This document shows, in pieces, positions 6,760 to 12,639 of a stretch of 12,639 nt of DNA (position 1 is the first letter of the stretch; the number at the start of each line of letters is the position of its first letter). Origin of the DNA: JAFLUQ01 sp964551215. GTDB taxonomy: Bacteria; Bacillota; Clostridia; UMGS1883. The DNA lies in assembly GCA_964551215.1 (NCBI GenBank), contig CAZKBV010000045.1, positions 1 through 12,639 on the forward strand. Direction: 5' to 3'. The notes beneath the pieces were generated by a model. The model was not told where the DNA came from. It ran no database searches and worked only from the letters and a program-made list of their open reading frames with translations. Both the position numbers and the translations under genes were made by a program.

Positions 6760-6794
6760 GGACATCTGCGCTTAGGTTATAGTTGTCGGCCTAC

Positions 6795-7916
6795 TCAATC
6801 ACCGAAACAAACGCCCAGAGCCTTTGCCATCTGCACAAGCTCTCCGTTGGGGTCTACGTTCTTGGTTTTCTGACCGATTACATCTTCGAGGGACGCGTAA
6901 CCTATGCTGTCGCCGTGAAGCGATACGATATTGCCGAATTTGCCTTGCATTGCAAGCTCAACCGCGGCATAGCCGTAACGGGAGGAAAGAATTCTGTCGT
7001 GGCCTGTGGCTGAGCCGCCTCTCTGAACGTGGCCCAAGACCGTAGCGCGGGCTTCGTTGTTGCAAAGCTCCTCAAGCCGGTCGGCAACGACCTGCGCAAC
7101 GCCGCCCAGACGAATTGGGTCGGGGCTGTCCTCGCGAACCTTAAGCACAACGGCCTCGCCGTCCTTGGATTTTGCGCCCTCGGCGCAGGCAACTATCGCA
7201 AAGTCCTTTCCGGCGGCAAAATCGGCCTTTATTTTTTCCGCAACCTTATTTATATCGTATGGAATTTCGGGAATAAGAATAACGTCCGCCGCTCCGGCGA
7301 TACCGCCGTGAAGGGTGAGCCAGCCGGCTCCGCGCCCCATAATCTCAACAACCATGATGCGCCCGTGGGATTTAGCCGTGGTGCGGATTCTGTCGAAGGA
7401 TTCCGTAGCAACGGAAATAGCCGTATCGAAGCCGAAGGTATAGTCTGTTTCGGCAAGGTCATTGTCAATGGTTTTGGGAATACCTATAACGTTTACTCCC
7501 TTACGGGCGAAATCTCTGCCGCTGGTGAGAGTTCCGTCGCCGCCTAAAATCAACAGAGCGTCTATGCCGGAATCCTTAAGATTCCGAACAGCGACGTCGC
7601 TTACGTCGTGATACTTGATTTTTCCGTTTTCGTCGCGGACGATATTGTCGTTTTCGTCACGGACGGGATAGACAAAAAGATTATCTTTATTGGAGCTTTT
7701 CAGAATTGTGCCGCCCTCGCCGAGAATTTCCTGAACGCTGTCGAGGGTGAGATTCACAAAGTCCTTGTGATAAAGGCCGTGATAGCCCTTTCTTATTCCT
7801 ACAACCTCAAGACCGTACTTGCATATGGCGGTTTTTGTAACCGCGCGGATTACGGCGTTAAGACCGGGACAGTCACCGCCGCCTGTAAGAATCGCAATTT
7901 TTTTGATGTCGCTCAT
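6795..7916 (-). CDS. pfkA: 6-phosphofructokinase (PfkA superfamily, Gly/Lys signature)
   Basis: This 373-residue enzyme phosphorylates fructose 6-phosphate to the 1,6-bisphosphate in glycolysis. Motifs: phosphate-binding ILTGGGDCPGLNAVIRAV (9-26), LGGDGT (124-129), IPKTIDND (146-153) with the catalytic Asp151, and EIMGRGAGWL (191-200) for the sugar phosphate. It is longer than the roughly 320-residue E. coli type. At the two cofactor-determining positions it has Gly128 (as in ATP enzymes) and Lys148 (as in pyrophosphate enzymes); the classical ATP enzyme has Gly at both, the classical PPi enzyme Asp and Lys. Gly plus Lys is known in ATP-using relatives such as the trypanosomatid enzyme, so ATP is the likelier donor, but this is inference. 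AGGAGG lies 9 nt before the ATG, and a good promoter lies upstream. Confidence 0.95.
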   Translation of the reverse strand: MSDIKKIAILTGGGDCPGLNAVIRAVTKTAICKYGLEVVGIRKGYHGLYHKDFVNLTLDSVQEILGEGGTILKSSNKDNLFVYPVRDENDNIVRDENGKIKYHDVSDVAVRNLKDSGIDALLILGGDGTLTSGRDFARKGVNVIGIPKTIDNDLAETDYTFGFDTAISVATESFDRIRTTAKSHGRIMVVEIMGRGAGWLTLHGGIAGAADVILIPEIPYDINKVAEKIKADFAAGKDFAIVACAEGAKSKDGEAVVLKVREDSPDPIRLGGVAQVVADRLEELCNNEARATVLGHVQRGGSATGHDRILSSRYGYAAVELAMQGKFGNIVSLHGDSIGYASLEDVIGQKTKNVDPNGELVQMAKALGVCFGD

Positions 7917-7983
7917 TGTACTATGCCTCCTGATATATGAATAAAATATTAGTTCGGAAAAGAAGTTTGTTTACTCACTATGT

Positions 7984-8012
7984 ATAATACACTAAACCGG
8001 AAAATTTTTCAA
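7984..8012 (-). promoter_or_regulatory. Sigma-A promoter of pfkA
   Basis: On the - strand, TTGAAA (8007-8012), 17 bp, TATTAT (7984-7989). The predicted start near 7977 gives a leader of about 60 nt. It is divergent from the glnS promoter, with the two -35 elements about 62 bp apart. Confidence 0.75.
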
Positions 8013-8074
8013 GCCCCTTTTGGAAATTTTTTGATTTTTTATGAAAAACATACGCTCTCTTTAATAAGTTTGTA

Positions 8075-8103
8075 TTGATTTTCGCGGCAAAATAGTGTAT
8101 AAT
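8075..8103 (+). promoter_or_regulatory. Sigma-A promoter of glnS(-cinA)
   Basis: TTGATT (8075-8080), 17 bp, TATAAT (8098-8103). The predicted start near 8110 leaves a leader of only about 43 nt, too short for a T-box. The -10 context TAGTGTATAAT closely matches the pfkA one (TAGTGTATTAT). Confidence 0.8.
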
Positions 8104-8138
8104 AAAAAAACAAAGCGGGCAAAAAAGCTACCTATCTG

Positions 8139-8144
8139 AAAGGA
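8139..8144 (+). promoter_or_regulatory. Ribosome binding site deciding the glnS start
   Basis: AAAGGA lies 8 nt before ATG 8153. The upstream ATG at 8144 overlaps this site and cannot be served by it. Confidence 0.7.
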
Positions 8145-8152
8145 TGAGCAAA

Positions 8153-9823
8153 ATGGAAGAAAAATATTCAAACTTTATTGACGATATTATTTCACAGGAT
8201 CTGGCCGAGGGCCGTGAAAATAAAGTACACACCCGTTTTCCGCCGGAGCCTAACGGCTATCTGCATATAGGAAGCGCCAAGGCTATATGGATAAATTTCA
8301 TGGCGGCGAAAAAGCACGGGGGGCTTTTCAATCTGCGCTACGATGACACCAACCCCGTTAAGGAGGACGATGAGTTCGTAAAGGCCATCGAAGCCGACCT
8401 TCACTGGCTGGGGGCCGACCCTACGGGGGGAATATATTACGGCAGCGATTATTTTGACAAGTGCTGTGAGTTTGCCGAAAAGCTTATACGGGACGGCAAG
8501 GCCTTCGTCTGCGACCTTTCCCACGAGGAAATGGCTCAGTACAGGGGTACTCTTACGGAGCCCGGCAGGGAAAGCCCCTACAGGAACCGCTCCGTTGAAG
8601 AAAATCTCGACCTGTTCCGCCGTATGAAGGCAGGGGAATTTCCCGAAGGAAGCCGCACTCTCCGCGCGAAAATAGATATGGCGTCCTCCAATATGAATAT
8701 GCGCGACCCCGTTATTTACCGCATACTTTACGCTCATCACCACCGCCAAGGGGACAAGTGGTGCATATACCCAATGTACGATTTCGCCCACCCCATACAG
8801 GACGCCTTGGAGGGCATAACCCATTCCCTCTGCTCCATAGAGTTTGAAAACCACCGCCCTCTTTACAACTGGGTAATTGACAATATTTGGGACGAAAACG
8901 AACCTGCCCTTACAACCAAGCCCCACCAGTGGGAGTTTGCGCGGCTTAACATGACATACACCGTCATGAGCAAAAGGTACCTGCGCAAGCTGGTTGAGAT
9001 GGGATATGTGGACGGATGGGACGACCCGCGTATGCCAACCCTTCAGGGGCTTCGCAGAAGGGGATATACGCCTTCGGCAATATTCGACTTTATCGAGCGC
9101 AGCGGCGTTGCCAAGGCCAACAGTATGTCCGATATAAGACTGCTGGAATACTGCATATGTGAGGAGCTTAACAATTCCGCCCTGAGAAGGGTTGCGGTCA
9201 TAGAGCCTCTTAAGGTGACGGTTACAAACTATCCCGAGGGCAAAACGGAATTTTTCGACCTTCCCAACCACCCTCTTAAGCCGGAATTGGGAACGAGAAA
9301 AATGCCCTTTACCCGCAATCTGTGGATTGAGAGAAGCGACTTTATGGAGACGCCCGTCCCCGGCTTTAAGCGGCTCCGTCCCGAAGGGGAGGTAAGGCTC
9401 ATGGGTTCCTATATAATGAAGTGCGAGGAGATAGTCCGCGACGAAAACGGAAACGTTACCGAGCTGAAATGTACTGTGGATTTGGAAACAGGATGCAACA
9501 AGCCCGCCGACGGACGAAAGGTAAAGGGCAACATCCACTGGCTCAGCAGTGAAAACTGCGTAGATAAAGAGGTGCGCTACTACGACAATATTTTCAATAA
9601 GGAAAATGTCGCCACCCTTCTGGAAGACGACAACTTCAACGAATTTATAAACCCCGAGTCGCTGACGGTTTATCCCGATGCCAAGTTGGAGCCGTCTCTT
9701 GAACAGGCGTCGGCGGGGGAAGCCTTCCAGTTTGTGCGCATGGGCTATTTTACCCACGACAGCAAAAACAGCGGCGTGTTTAACCGCACGGCCCCTCTTA
9801 AGAGCGGCTTTAAACCGGAATAA
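8153..9823 (+). CDS. glnS: Glutaminyl-tRNA synthetase
   Basis: This 556-residue class I synthetase charges tRNA-Gln directly with glutamine, and is close to the E. coli enzyme in length. Signatures: PPEPNGYLHIGSAKAI (30-45), where the usual HIGH reads HIGS; the active-site region LRYDDTNP (61-68); YDFAHPIQDALEGITHSLCSIEF (209-231); and VMSKRYLRKL (271-280), the KMSKS-type loop in the GlnRS-specific form. The two C-terminal beta-barrel domains that read the anticodon follow (about 340-556). GlnRS rather than GluRS is indicated by the PEPNGYLHIG and LNMTYTVMSKR contexts and the C-terminal architecture. ATG 8153 is chosen over ATG 8144 because of its ribosome binding site. The gene contains essentially no TTA, CTA or TCA codons, which explains a long open frame on the opposite strand. 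It is followed by cinA after 26 nt. Confidence 0.97.
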   Translation: MEEKYSNFIDDIISQDLAEGRENKVHTRFPPEPNGYLHIGSAKAIWINFMAAKKHGGLFNLRYDDTNPVKEDDEFVKAIEADLHWLGADPTGGIYYGSDYFDKCCEFAEKLIRDGKAFVCDLSHEEMAQYRGTLTEPGRESPYRNRSVEENLDLFRRMKAGEFPEGSRTLRAKIDMASSNMNMRDPVIYRILYAHHHRQGDKWCIYPMYDFAHPIQDALEGITHSLCSIEFENHRPLYNWVIDNIWDENEPALTTKPHQWEFARLNMTYTVMSKRYLRKLVEMGYVDGWDDPRMPTLQGLRRRGYTPSAIFDFIERSGVAKANSMSDIRLLEYCICEELNNSALRRVAVIEPLKVTVTNYPEGKTEFFDLPNHPLKPELGTRKMPFTRNLWIERSDFMETPVPGFKRLRPEGEVRLMGSYIMKCEEIVRDENGNVTELKCTVDLETGCNKPADGRKVKGNIHWLSSENCVDKEVRYYDNIFNKENVATLLEDDNFNEFINPESLTVYPDAKLEPSLEQASAGEAFQFVRMGYFTHDSKNSGVFNRTAPLKSGFKPE

Positions 9824-9849
9824 GGAATAAAATAAAAAAGGAGCAAACA

Positions 9850-11088
9850 ATGCTTACAGCGGAAATTATAGCCGTGGGAACGGAGCTGCTCATGGGGCAG
9901 ATCGTAAATACAAACGCACAGTATTTGTCTGAAAGGCTGACACAGCCCGGAATAGCCGTGCTTTACCAAAGCGTTGTGGGGGATAATCCCCAAAGGCTAA
10001 GGGAAGAAACTGAGCGCGCCAAGGACAGGTGCGATATAATTATCTTTACGGGGGGCTTAGGCCCTACGGACGATGACCTTACAAAGGAAACCGTTGCGGA
10101 GGTTTTCAATAAAAAATTGGAGCTTCACCGCCCCAGTCTGGACAAAATAAAGGCCTACATCAAGGGCTGGGACAAAAATATGCCTCCCAACAATATTAAA
10201 CAGGCCTATCTTCCGGCGGACGGCGTTATAATCCCCAACAACAACGGCACGGCTCCCGGCTGCATAATGGAGGACGGGGGCTGCACGGCAATACTTTTGC
10301 CGGGGCCTCCTTCGGAAATGAAGCCCATGTTTGAAGAAACCGTTCTGCCGTATCTGAGCCGCCGCTGCGGGCAGACTCTTTATTCCGTAGTTCTTCGGCT
10401 GTTCGGCATAGGCGAAAGCGCCGCCGCTCTGAAAATTGACAACCTTATAAAAAACCGGACAAATCCTACCGTTGCGCCCTACGCCAAGGACGCGGAGGTC
10501 ACCTTCCGCGTAACCGCCTTGGCGGAAAACGAAACTCGGGCGAAGGAGCTTCTTGCTCCGGTGATTGAAGAAATTTACCGTGAGCTGGGGGAATATATTT
10601 ACGCCGAGGGCGACGGCGCAACCATGGAGGAAACCGTGGTAAAGCTGCTTAAGAAAAAAGGGAAAACCCTTGCCACGGCGGAAAGCTGCACCGGCGGCCT
10701 TATAGGCGAAAAAATCACAAGCGTTCCGGGCTCCAGCGAGGTGTACGGCTTCGGCTTTATAACCTATGCCAACGAAGCCAAGGAGCGGCTTCTGGGCGTT
10801 AAGCGCGAAACTCTTGAAGCGTACGGAGCCGTCAGCCCCGAAACTGCCGCCGAAATGGCGGAAGGCGCCAGAAGAAACAGCGGAGCGGATATAGCCGTTG
10901 CCGTAACGGGCATAGCGGGCCCGGGAGGCGGCACGCCGGAAAAGCCCGTAGGGCTTGTGTACGTGGGCGTTTCCTCGGAAAACGGCACAAATACAGTTCG
11001 TCTGGAGTTAAGCGGCAACCGTGACAAAGTGCGTCAGAGGACGTGTATGAACGCTCTGAATCTTGTGCGCAAAGAATTATTGAGATAA
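9850..11088 (+). CDS. cinA: CinA, competence/damage-inducible protein (MoaB-like domain plus NMN deamidase domain)
   Basis: This 412-residue two-domain protein has the usual CinA length. The N-terminal MoaB/MogA-like domain (COG1058 type) shows AVGTELLMGQIVNTNAQYL (8-26), TGGLGPTDDDLTKE (67-80) and LLPGPPSEM (149-157). The C-terminal domain (about 256-412) shows TAESCTGGLIGEKIT (276-290), YGFGFITYANEAKERLLGV (299-317) and AVTGIAGPGGGTPEKPVGLVYV (351-372), the signature of NMN deamidase, which recycles nicotinamide mononucleotide in NAD salvage. The N-terminal domain is known in some family members as an ADP-ribose pyrophosphatase. AAGGAG lies 6 nt before ATG. It is probably cotranscribed with glnS, with recA after an 84-nt gap holding recA's own promoter. 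The cinA-recA pairing is common in Firmicutes. Confidence 0.96.
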   Translation: MLTAEIIAVGTELLMGQIVNTNAQYLSERLTQPGIAVLYQSVVGDNPQRLREETERAKDRCDIIIFTGGLGPTDDDLTKETVAEVFNKKLELHRPSLDKIKAYIKGWDKNMPPNNIKQAYLPADGVIIPNNNGTAPGCIMEDGGCTAILLPGPPSEMKPMFEETVLPYLSRRCGQTLYSVVLRLFGIGESAAALKIDNLIKNRTNPTVAPYAKDAEVTFRVTALAENETRAKELLAPVIEEIYRELGEYIYAEGDGATMEETVVKLLKKKGKTLATAESCTGGLIGEKITSVPGSSEVYGFGFITYANEAKERLLGVKRETLEAYGAVSPETAAEMAEGARRNSGADIAVAVTGIAGPGGGTPEKPVGLVYVGVSSENGTNTVRLELSGNRDKVRQRTCMNALNLVRKELLR

Positions 11089-11102
11089 ATTTACAAAAGC
11101 TA

Positions 11103-11131
11103 TTGACAAACGGAGCTTTATGTCGTATAAT
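11103..11131 (+). promoter_or_regulatory. Perfect-consensus sigma-A promoter of recA
   Basis: TTGACA (11103-11108), 17 bp, TATAAT (11126-11131). It starts 15 bp after the cinA stop, with no terminator between, so recA may be transcribed both from here and by readthrough. Confidence 0.9.
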
Positions 11132-11133
11132 AA

Positions 11134-11145
11134 GAACAGATGTTC
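11134..11145 (+). promoter_or_regulatory. LexA (SOS) operator of recA
   Basis: GAAC-AGAT-GTTC is a perfect match to the Gram-positive LexA box GAAC-N4-GTTC. It begins 3 bp after the -10 element and covers the predicted transcription start (about 11138), so bound LexA should block initiation. The lexA gene is not in this window. Confidence 0.88.
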
Positions 11146-11172
11146 GTAAAATATATAGGAGGGTGAGAAAAA

Positions 11173-12267
11173 ATGGCGAAGGATAAAGACAGCAAGGTTT
11201 TAAAGCCGGTCGTTGACATACAGGAGGCGGAGGCTAAAAAGGAAGCTCTGGCTCTGGCGATGAGTCAGATAGAAAAGCAGTTCGGCAAGGGCAGTGTTAT
11301 GCGTCTGGGGCAAAATGCCCGTCTCGCGGTGGACGCGATACCTACCGGCGCGTTGAGCCTTGACATAGCTTTGGGCATAGGCGGCGTTCCCCGGGGAAGA
11401 ATAGTTGAGATATACGGCCCCGAATCCAGCGGTAAAACAACGGTGGCTCTGCATATAGTGGCGGAGGCCCAGAAGCGTGGCGGCGAAGCGGCGTTTATAG
11501 ATGCGGAACACGCTCTTGATCCGGCATATGCGGCGGCTATCGGCGTGGATGTTGACAGCCTTATCATTTCCCAACCCGATACCGGCGAGCAGGCTCTTGA
11601 AATAACCGAAACTCTCACCCGAAGCGGCGCTTTGGACGTTATAGTTATCGACTCTGTCGCGGCTCTTGTTCCCAAGGCGGAAATCGAAGGGGAGATGGGC
11701 GACGCTTCCGTTGGACTTCAGGCAAGGCTTATGAGCAAGGCTCTGCGCAAGCTTGCCGGAGTAGTAAACAAAAGCAACACCGTCTGCATATTTATAAACC
11801 AGCTTCGTGAAAAAATAGGCATTATGTACGGCAATCCCGAAACCACCGCCGGCGGCAGGGCGCTTAAGTTTTATGCGTCTGTGCGCCTTGACGTGCGCCG
11901 TCAGGACGTAATAAAGAACGGCTCCGAGTTTATCGGAAACCGCACAAGGGTAAAGGTCGTTAAAAATAAGGTGGCTCCTCCCTTTAAAGAGGCGGAGTTC
12001 GATATTATGTACGGTAAGGGCATAAGCACCGTAGGCTGTATCCTTGACGCGGCGGTAGAACTGGGAATTATCCAGCGGGGCGGCGCATGGTTCAGCATGG
12101 ACGGTCAGCGTCTGGGTCAGGGACGAGACAATGTAAAGAAGATGATGGAGGAAGACCCCGAATTCACCGCGAAGGTAGACGCTCTTGTAAGAGCCAGACT
12201 GGCGGAAATGAGTGCCGAGCCGGAGGCTCCGAAGGAAGAAAGCAAGAGTATACCGGAGGAGGAATGA
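11173..12267 (+). CDS. recA: Recombinase RecA
   Basis: This 364-residue protein polymerises on single-stranded DNA, drives homologous strand exchange and promotes LexA self-cleavage. Motifs: Walker A GPESSGKTT (82-90), FIDAEHALDP (108-117), Walker B VIVIDSVAALVP (156-167), the DNA-binding loop 1 region around EGEMGDASVGLQARLMSKALR (172-192), and loop 2 INQLREKIGIMYGNPETTAGGRALKF (208-233). The adenine-contact region DIMYGKGIS keeps its Tyr (280). The C-terminus ends in an acidic tail (EEE) as usual. ATG is preceded by AGGAGGGTGA, with AGGAGG 10 nt upstream. The TGA stop overlaps an ATG (ATGA, 12264-12267). No recX gene follows in the window. Confidence 0.98.
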   Translation: MAKDKDSKVLKPVVDIQEAEAKKEALALAMSQIEKQFGKGSVMRLGQNARLAVDAIPTGALSLDIALGIGGVPRGRIVEIYGPESSGKTTVALHIVAEAQKRGGEAAFIDAEHALDPAYAAAIGVDVDSLIISQPDTGEQALEITETLTRSGALDVIVIDSVAALVPKAEIEGEMGDASVGLQARLMSKALRKLAGVVNKSNTVCIFINQLREKIGIMYGNPETTAGGRALKFYASVRLDVRRQDVIKNGSEFIGNRTRVKVVKNKVAPPFKEAEFDIMYGKGISTVGCILDAAVELGIIQRGGAWFSMDGQRLGQGRDNVKKMMEEDPEFTAKVDALVRARLAEMSAEPEAPKEESKSIPEEE

Positions 12268-12332
12268 TGCCGCTATACGGCTTCGGTTTACATAATTTAA
12301 AATTTATGGACGGCAAAAAAGCTAATTTTTAA
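12264..12332 (+). CDS. Possible 22-codon ORF coupled to the recA stop
   Basis: ATG at 12264 overlaps the recA TGA, with a second ATG at 12267; GGAGGAGG (12255-12262) sits immediately upstream. The frame reads MMPLYGFGLHNLKFMDGKKANF and stops at 12332. The spacing from the Shine-Dalgarno-like sequence is short (1 or 4 nt), and GGAGGAGG also encodes the acidic recA tail. No family was recognised and it does not look like recX. It may be an accident, a coupled small peptide or a remnant. Confidence 0.2.
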   Translation: MMPLYGFGLHNLKFMDGKKANF

Positions 12333-12436
12333 TTCTATGAGAAATTAATTATGTAAATATTGTAGGGAGGACGTATATTATCCGCCTGCTGACAAAAGCA
12401 AAATATACGAATTAGACTTCTTTTCAACCTTTTTAA

Positions 12437-12461
12437 GCTTCTTTTCAGCGTGAAAAGAAGC
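12437..12461. repeat. Perfect 11-bp hairpin after recA
   Basis: GCTTCTTTTCA (12437-12447), loop GCG, TGAAAAGAAGC (12451-12461). The upstream direct copy CTTCTTTTCA at 12417-12426 could pair with the same right arm instead. The left arm matches part of the terminator-like stem at 2278-2323. Confidence 0.8.
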
Positions 12462-12468
12462 AAAAGCG

Positions 12469-12494
12469 CCGGGGGGATTTCGATTTCCCCCCGG
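12469..12494. terminator. G/C-rich 9-bp hairpin, possible leftward terminator
   Basis: CCGGGGGGA (12469-12477) pairs perfectly with TCCCCCCGG (12486-12494), loop 8 nt. On the - strand it is followed by CGCTTTTGC, a modest U-tract; on the + strand it is followed by ACCCCC. Confidence 0.5.
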
Positions 12495-12509
12495 ACCCCC
12501 TTAAAACGA

Positions 12510-12533
12510 ACAAGAGGGGAGTGCCCCTCTTGT
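12510..12533. repeat. Perfect 10-bp hairpin
   Basis: ACAAGAGGGG (12510-12519) pairs with CCCCTCTTGT (12524-12533) around a 4-nt AGTG loop. No U-tract follows on either strand. Confidence 0.7.
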
Positions 12534-12535
12534 AT

Positions 12536-12558
12536 CACCCCCGCGTGGCGCGGGAGTG
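12536..12558. repeat. 10-bp hairpin with one mismatch
   Basis: CACCCCCGCG (12536-12545) faces CGCGGGAGTG (12549-12558) with a TGG loop and a single C-A mismatch. It starts only 2 nt after the preceding hairpin. Confidence 0.6.
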
Positions 12559-12587
12559 GACAATATTATGCTTGTGTTTGCATGACA

Positions 12588-12629
12588 TTTAAATCGGAGC
12601 AACGCTCCATCAAGCTTGCTTGAAATGGA
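12588..12629. repeat. 42-bp interspersed repeat, copy 2
   Basis: Identical to 6697-6738. Here the downstream sequence continues as GC, so GCTCCAT (12604-12610) pairs with ATGGAGC (12625-12631) over 7 bp, while GCTCC (12604-12608) can instead pair with GGAGC (12596-12600). The two folds exclude each other. The window ends 10 nt after the repeat, so its full extent is not known. Confidence 0.85.
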
Positions 12630-12639
12630 GCTTGCGAAC

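Larger units (their letters stand above)
12268..12639. other. Intergenic region after recA: hairpin cluster, no convincing gene
   Basis: Apart from the weak 22-codon ORF, no coding region is supported on either strand. In order it holds an AT-rich inverted repeat (12287-12297 with 12347-12357), an imperfect GGAGGA/TCCGCC stem around 12366-12386, the direct repeat CTTCTTTTCA (12417-12426 and 12438-12447), four consecutive hairpins (12437-12558) and copy 2 of the 42-bp repeat. None of the four hairpins has a clear U-tract in the recA direction; on the - strand the second is followed by GCGCTTTTGCTTCTTTT and could end a leftward gene located beyond the window. Confidence 0.7.

Noticed and set aside
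8104..8152. T-box riboswitch in front of glnS
   Set aside because: The leader from the predicted start is only about 43 nt, and no antiterminator-like conserved segment or terminator is visible.
8192..9850. 552-codon open frame on the - strand over glnS
   Set aside because: Its codons line up exactly with glnS codons, so its stops would be TTA, CTA or TCA in glnS, which this gene hardly uses. It has no recognisable domain and is a codon-usage shadow.
12335..12538. 67-codon - strand frame near the right edge
   Set aside because: It runs through the hairpin cluster, with no good start context or family resemblance, and is built from the palindromic arms.

Overview
The window reads as chromosomal DNA of an anaerobic, Gram-positive Firmicute of the class Clostridia, probably a gut type. 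This is an inference from several traits: a secreted protein with SLH (cell-wall anchoring) modules, strong AGGAGG-type ribosome binding sites, near-perfect sigma-A promoters with 17-bp spacers, a Gram-positive LexA box (GAAC-N4-GTTC) at recA, the cinA-recA pair, and GC-rich genes separated by AT-rich gaps. No species can be named from the sequence alone.

Layout. 1-2126 (+): 3' part of a large secreted S-layer-type protein with a 51-bp tandem repeat just after the signal peptide, three SLH modules, a Gly-rich linker and a beta-helix region. 2127-2412: convergent intergenic stretch with three strong hairpins. 2413-2781 (-): small XRE-family DNA-binding regulator with its own consensus promoter. 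2938-5355 (-): ddl-murF, a two-gene peptidoglycan precursor operon with a perfect sigma-A promoter. 5428-6642 (-): M16 zinc peptidase. 6643-6794: repeat-rich gap. 6795-7916 (-): 6-phosphofructokinase. 7917-8152: divergent promoter region. 8153-9823 (+): glutaminyl-tRNA synthetase. 9850-11088 (+): cinA. 11173-12267 (+): recA behind an SOS-controlled promoter. 12268-12639: no convincing gene, but a dense series of hairpins and the second copy of a 42-bp repeat also found at 6697.

How the genes relate. Ddl makes D-Ala-D-Ala and MurF attaches it to the UDP-MurNAc-tripeptide, so these two act in consecutive steps and are tightly coupled (3-nt gap). GlnRS and CinA are probably co-transcribed (26-nt gap). 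RecA has its own promoter with a LexA box over the predicted transcription start, so it can be induced by DNA damage independently of cinA. The M16 peptidase and PfkA are housekeeping genes on the same strand, separated by the repeat-bearing gap.

Most of the window is ordinary core genome. I do not see a clear new multi-gene system. The less ordinary parts are the 42-bp repeat with competing hairpins (two identical copies about 5.9 kb apart), the hairpin series downstream of recA, the in-frame 51-bp tandem repeat of the surface protein, and the mixed Gly/Lys cofactor signature of the phosphofructokinase.
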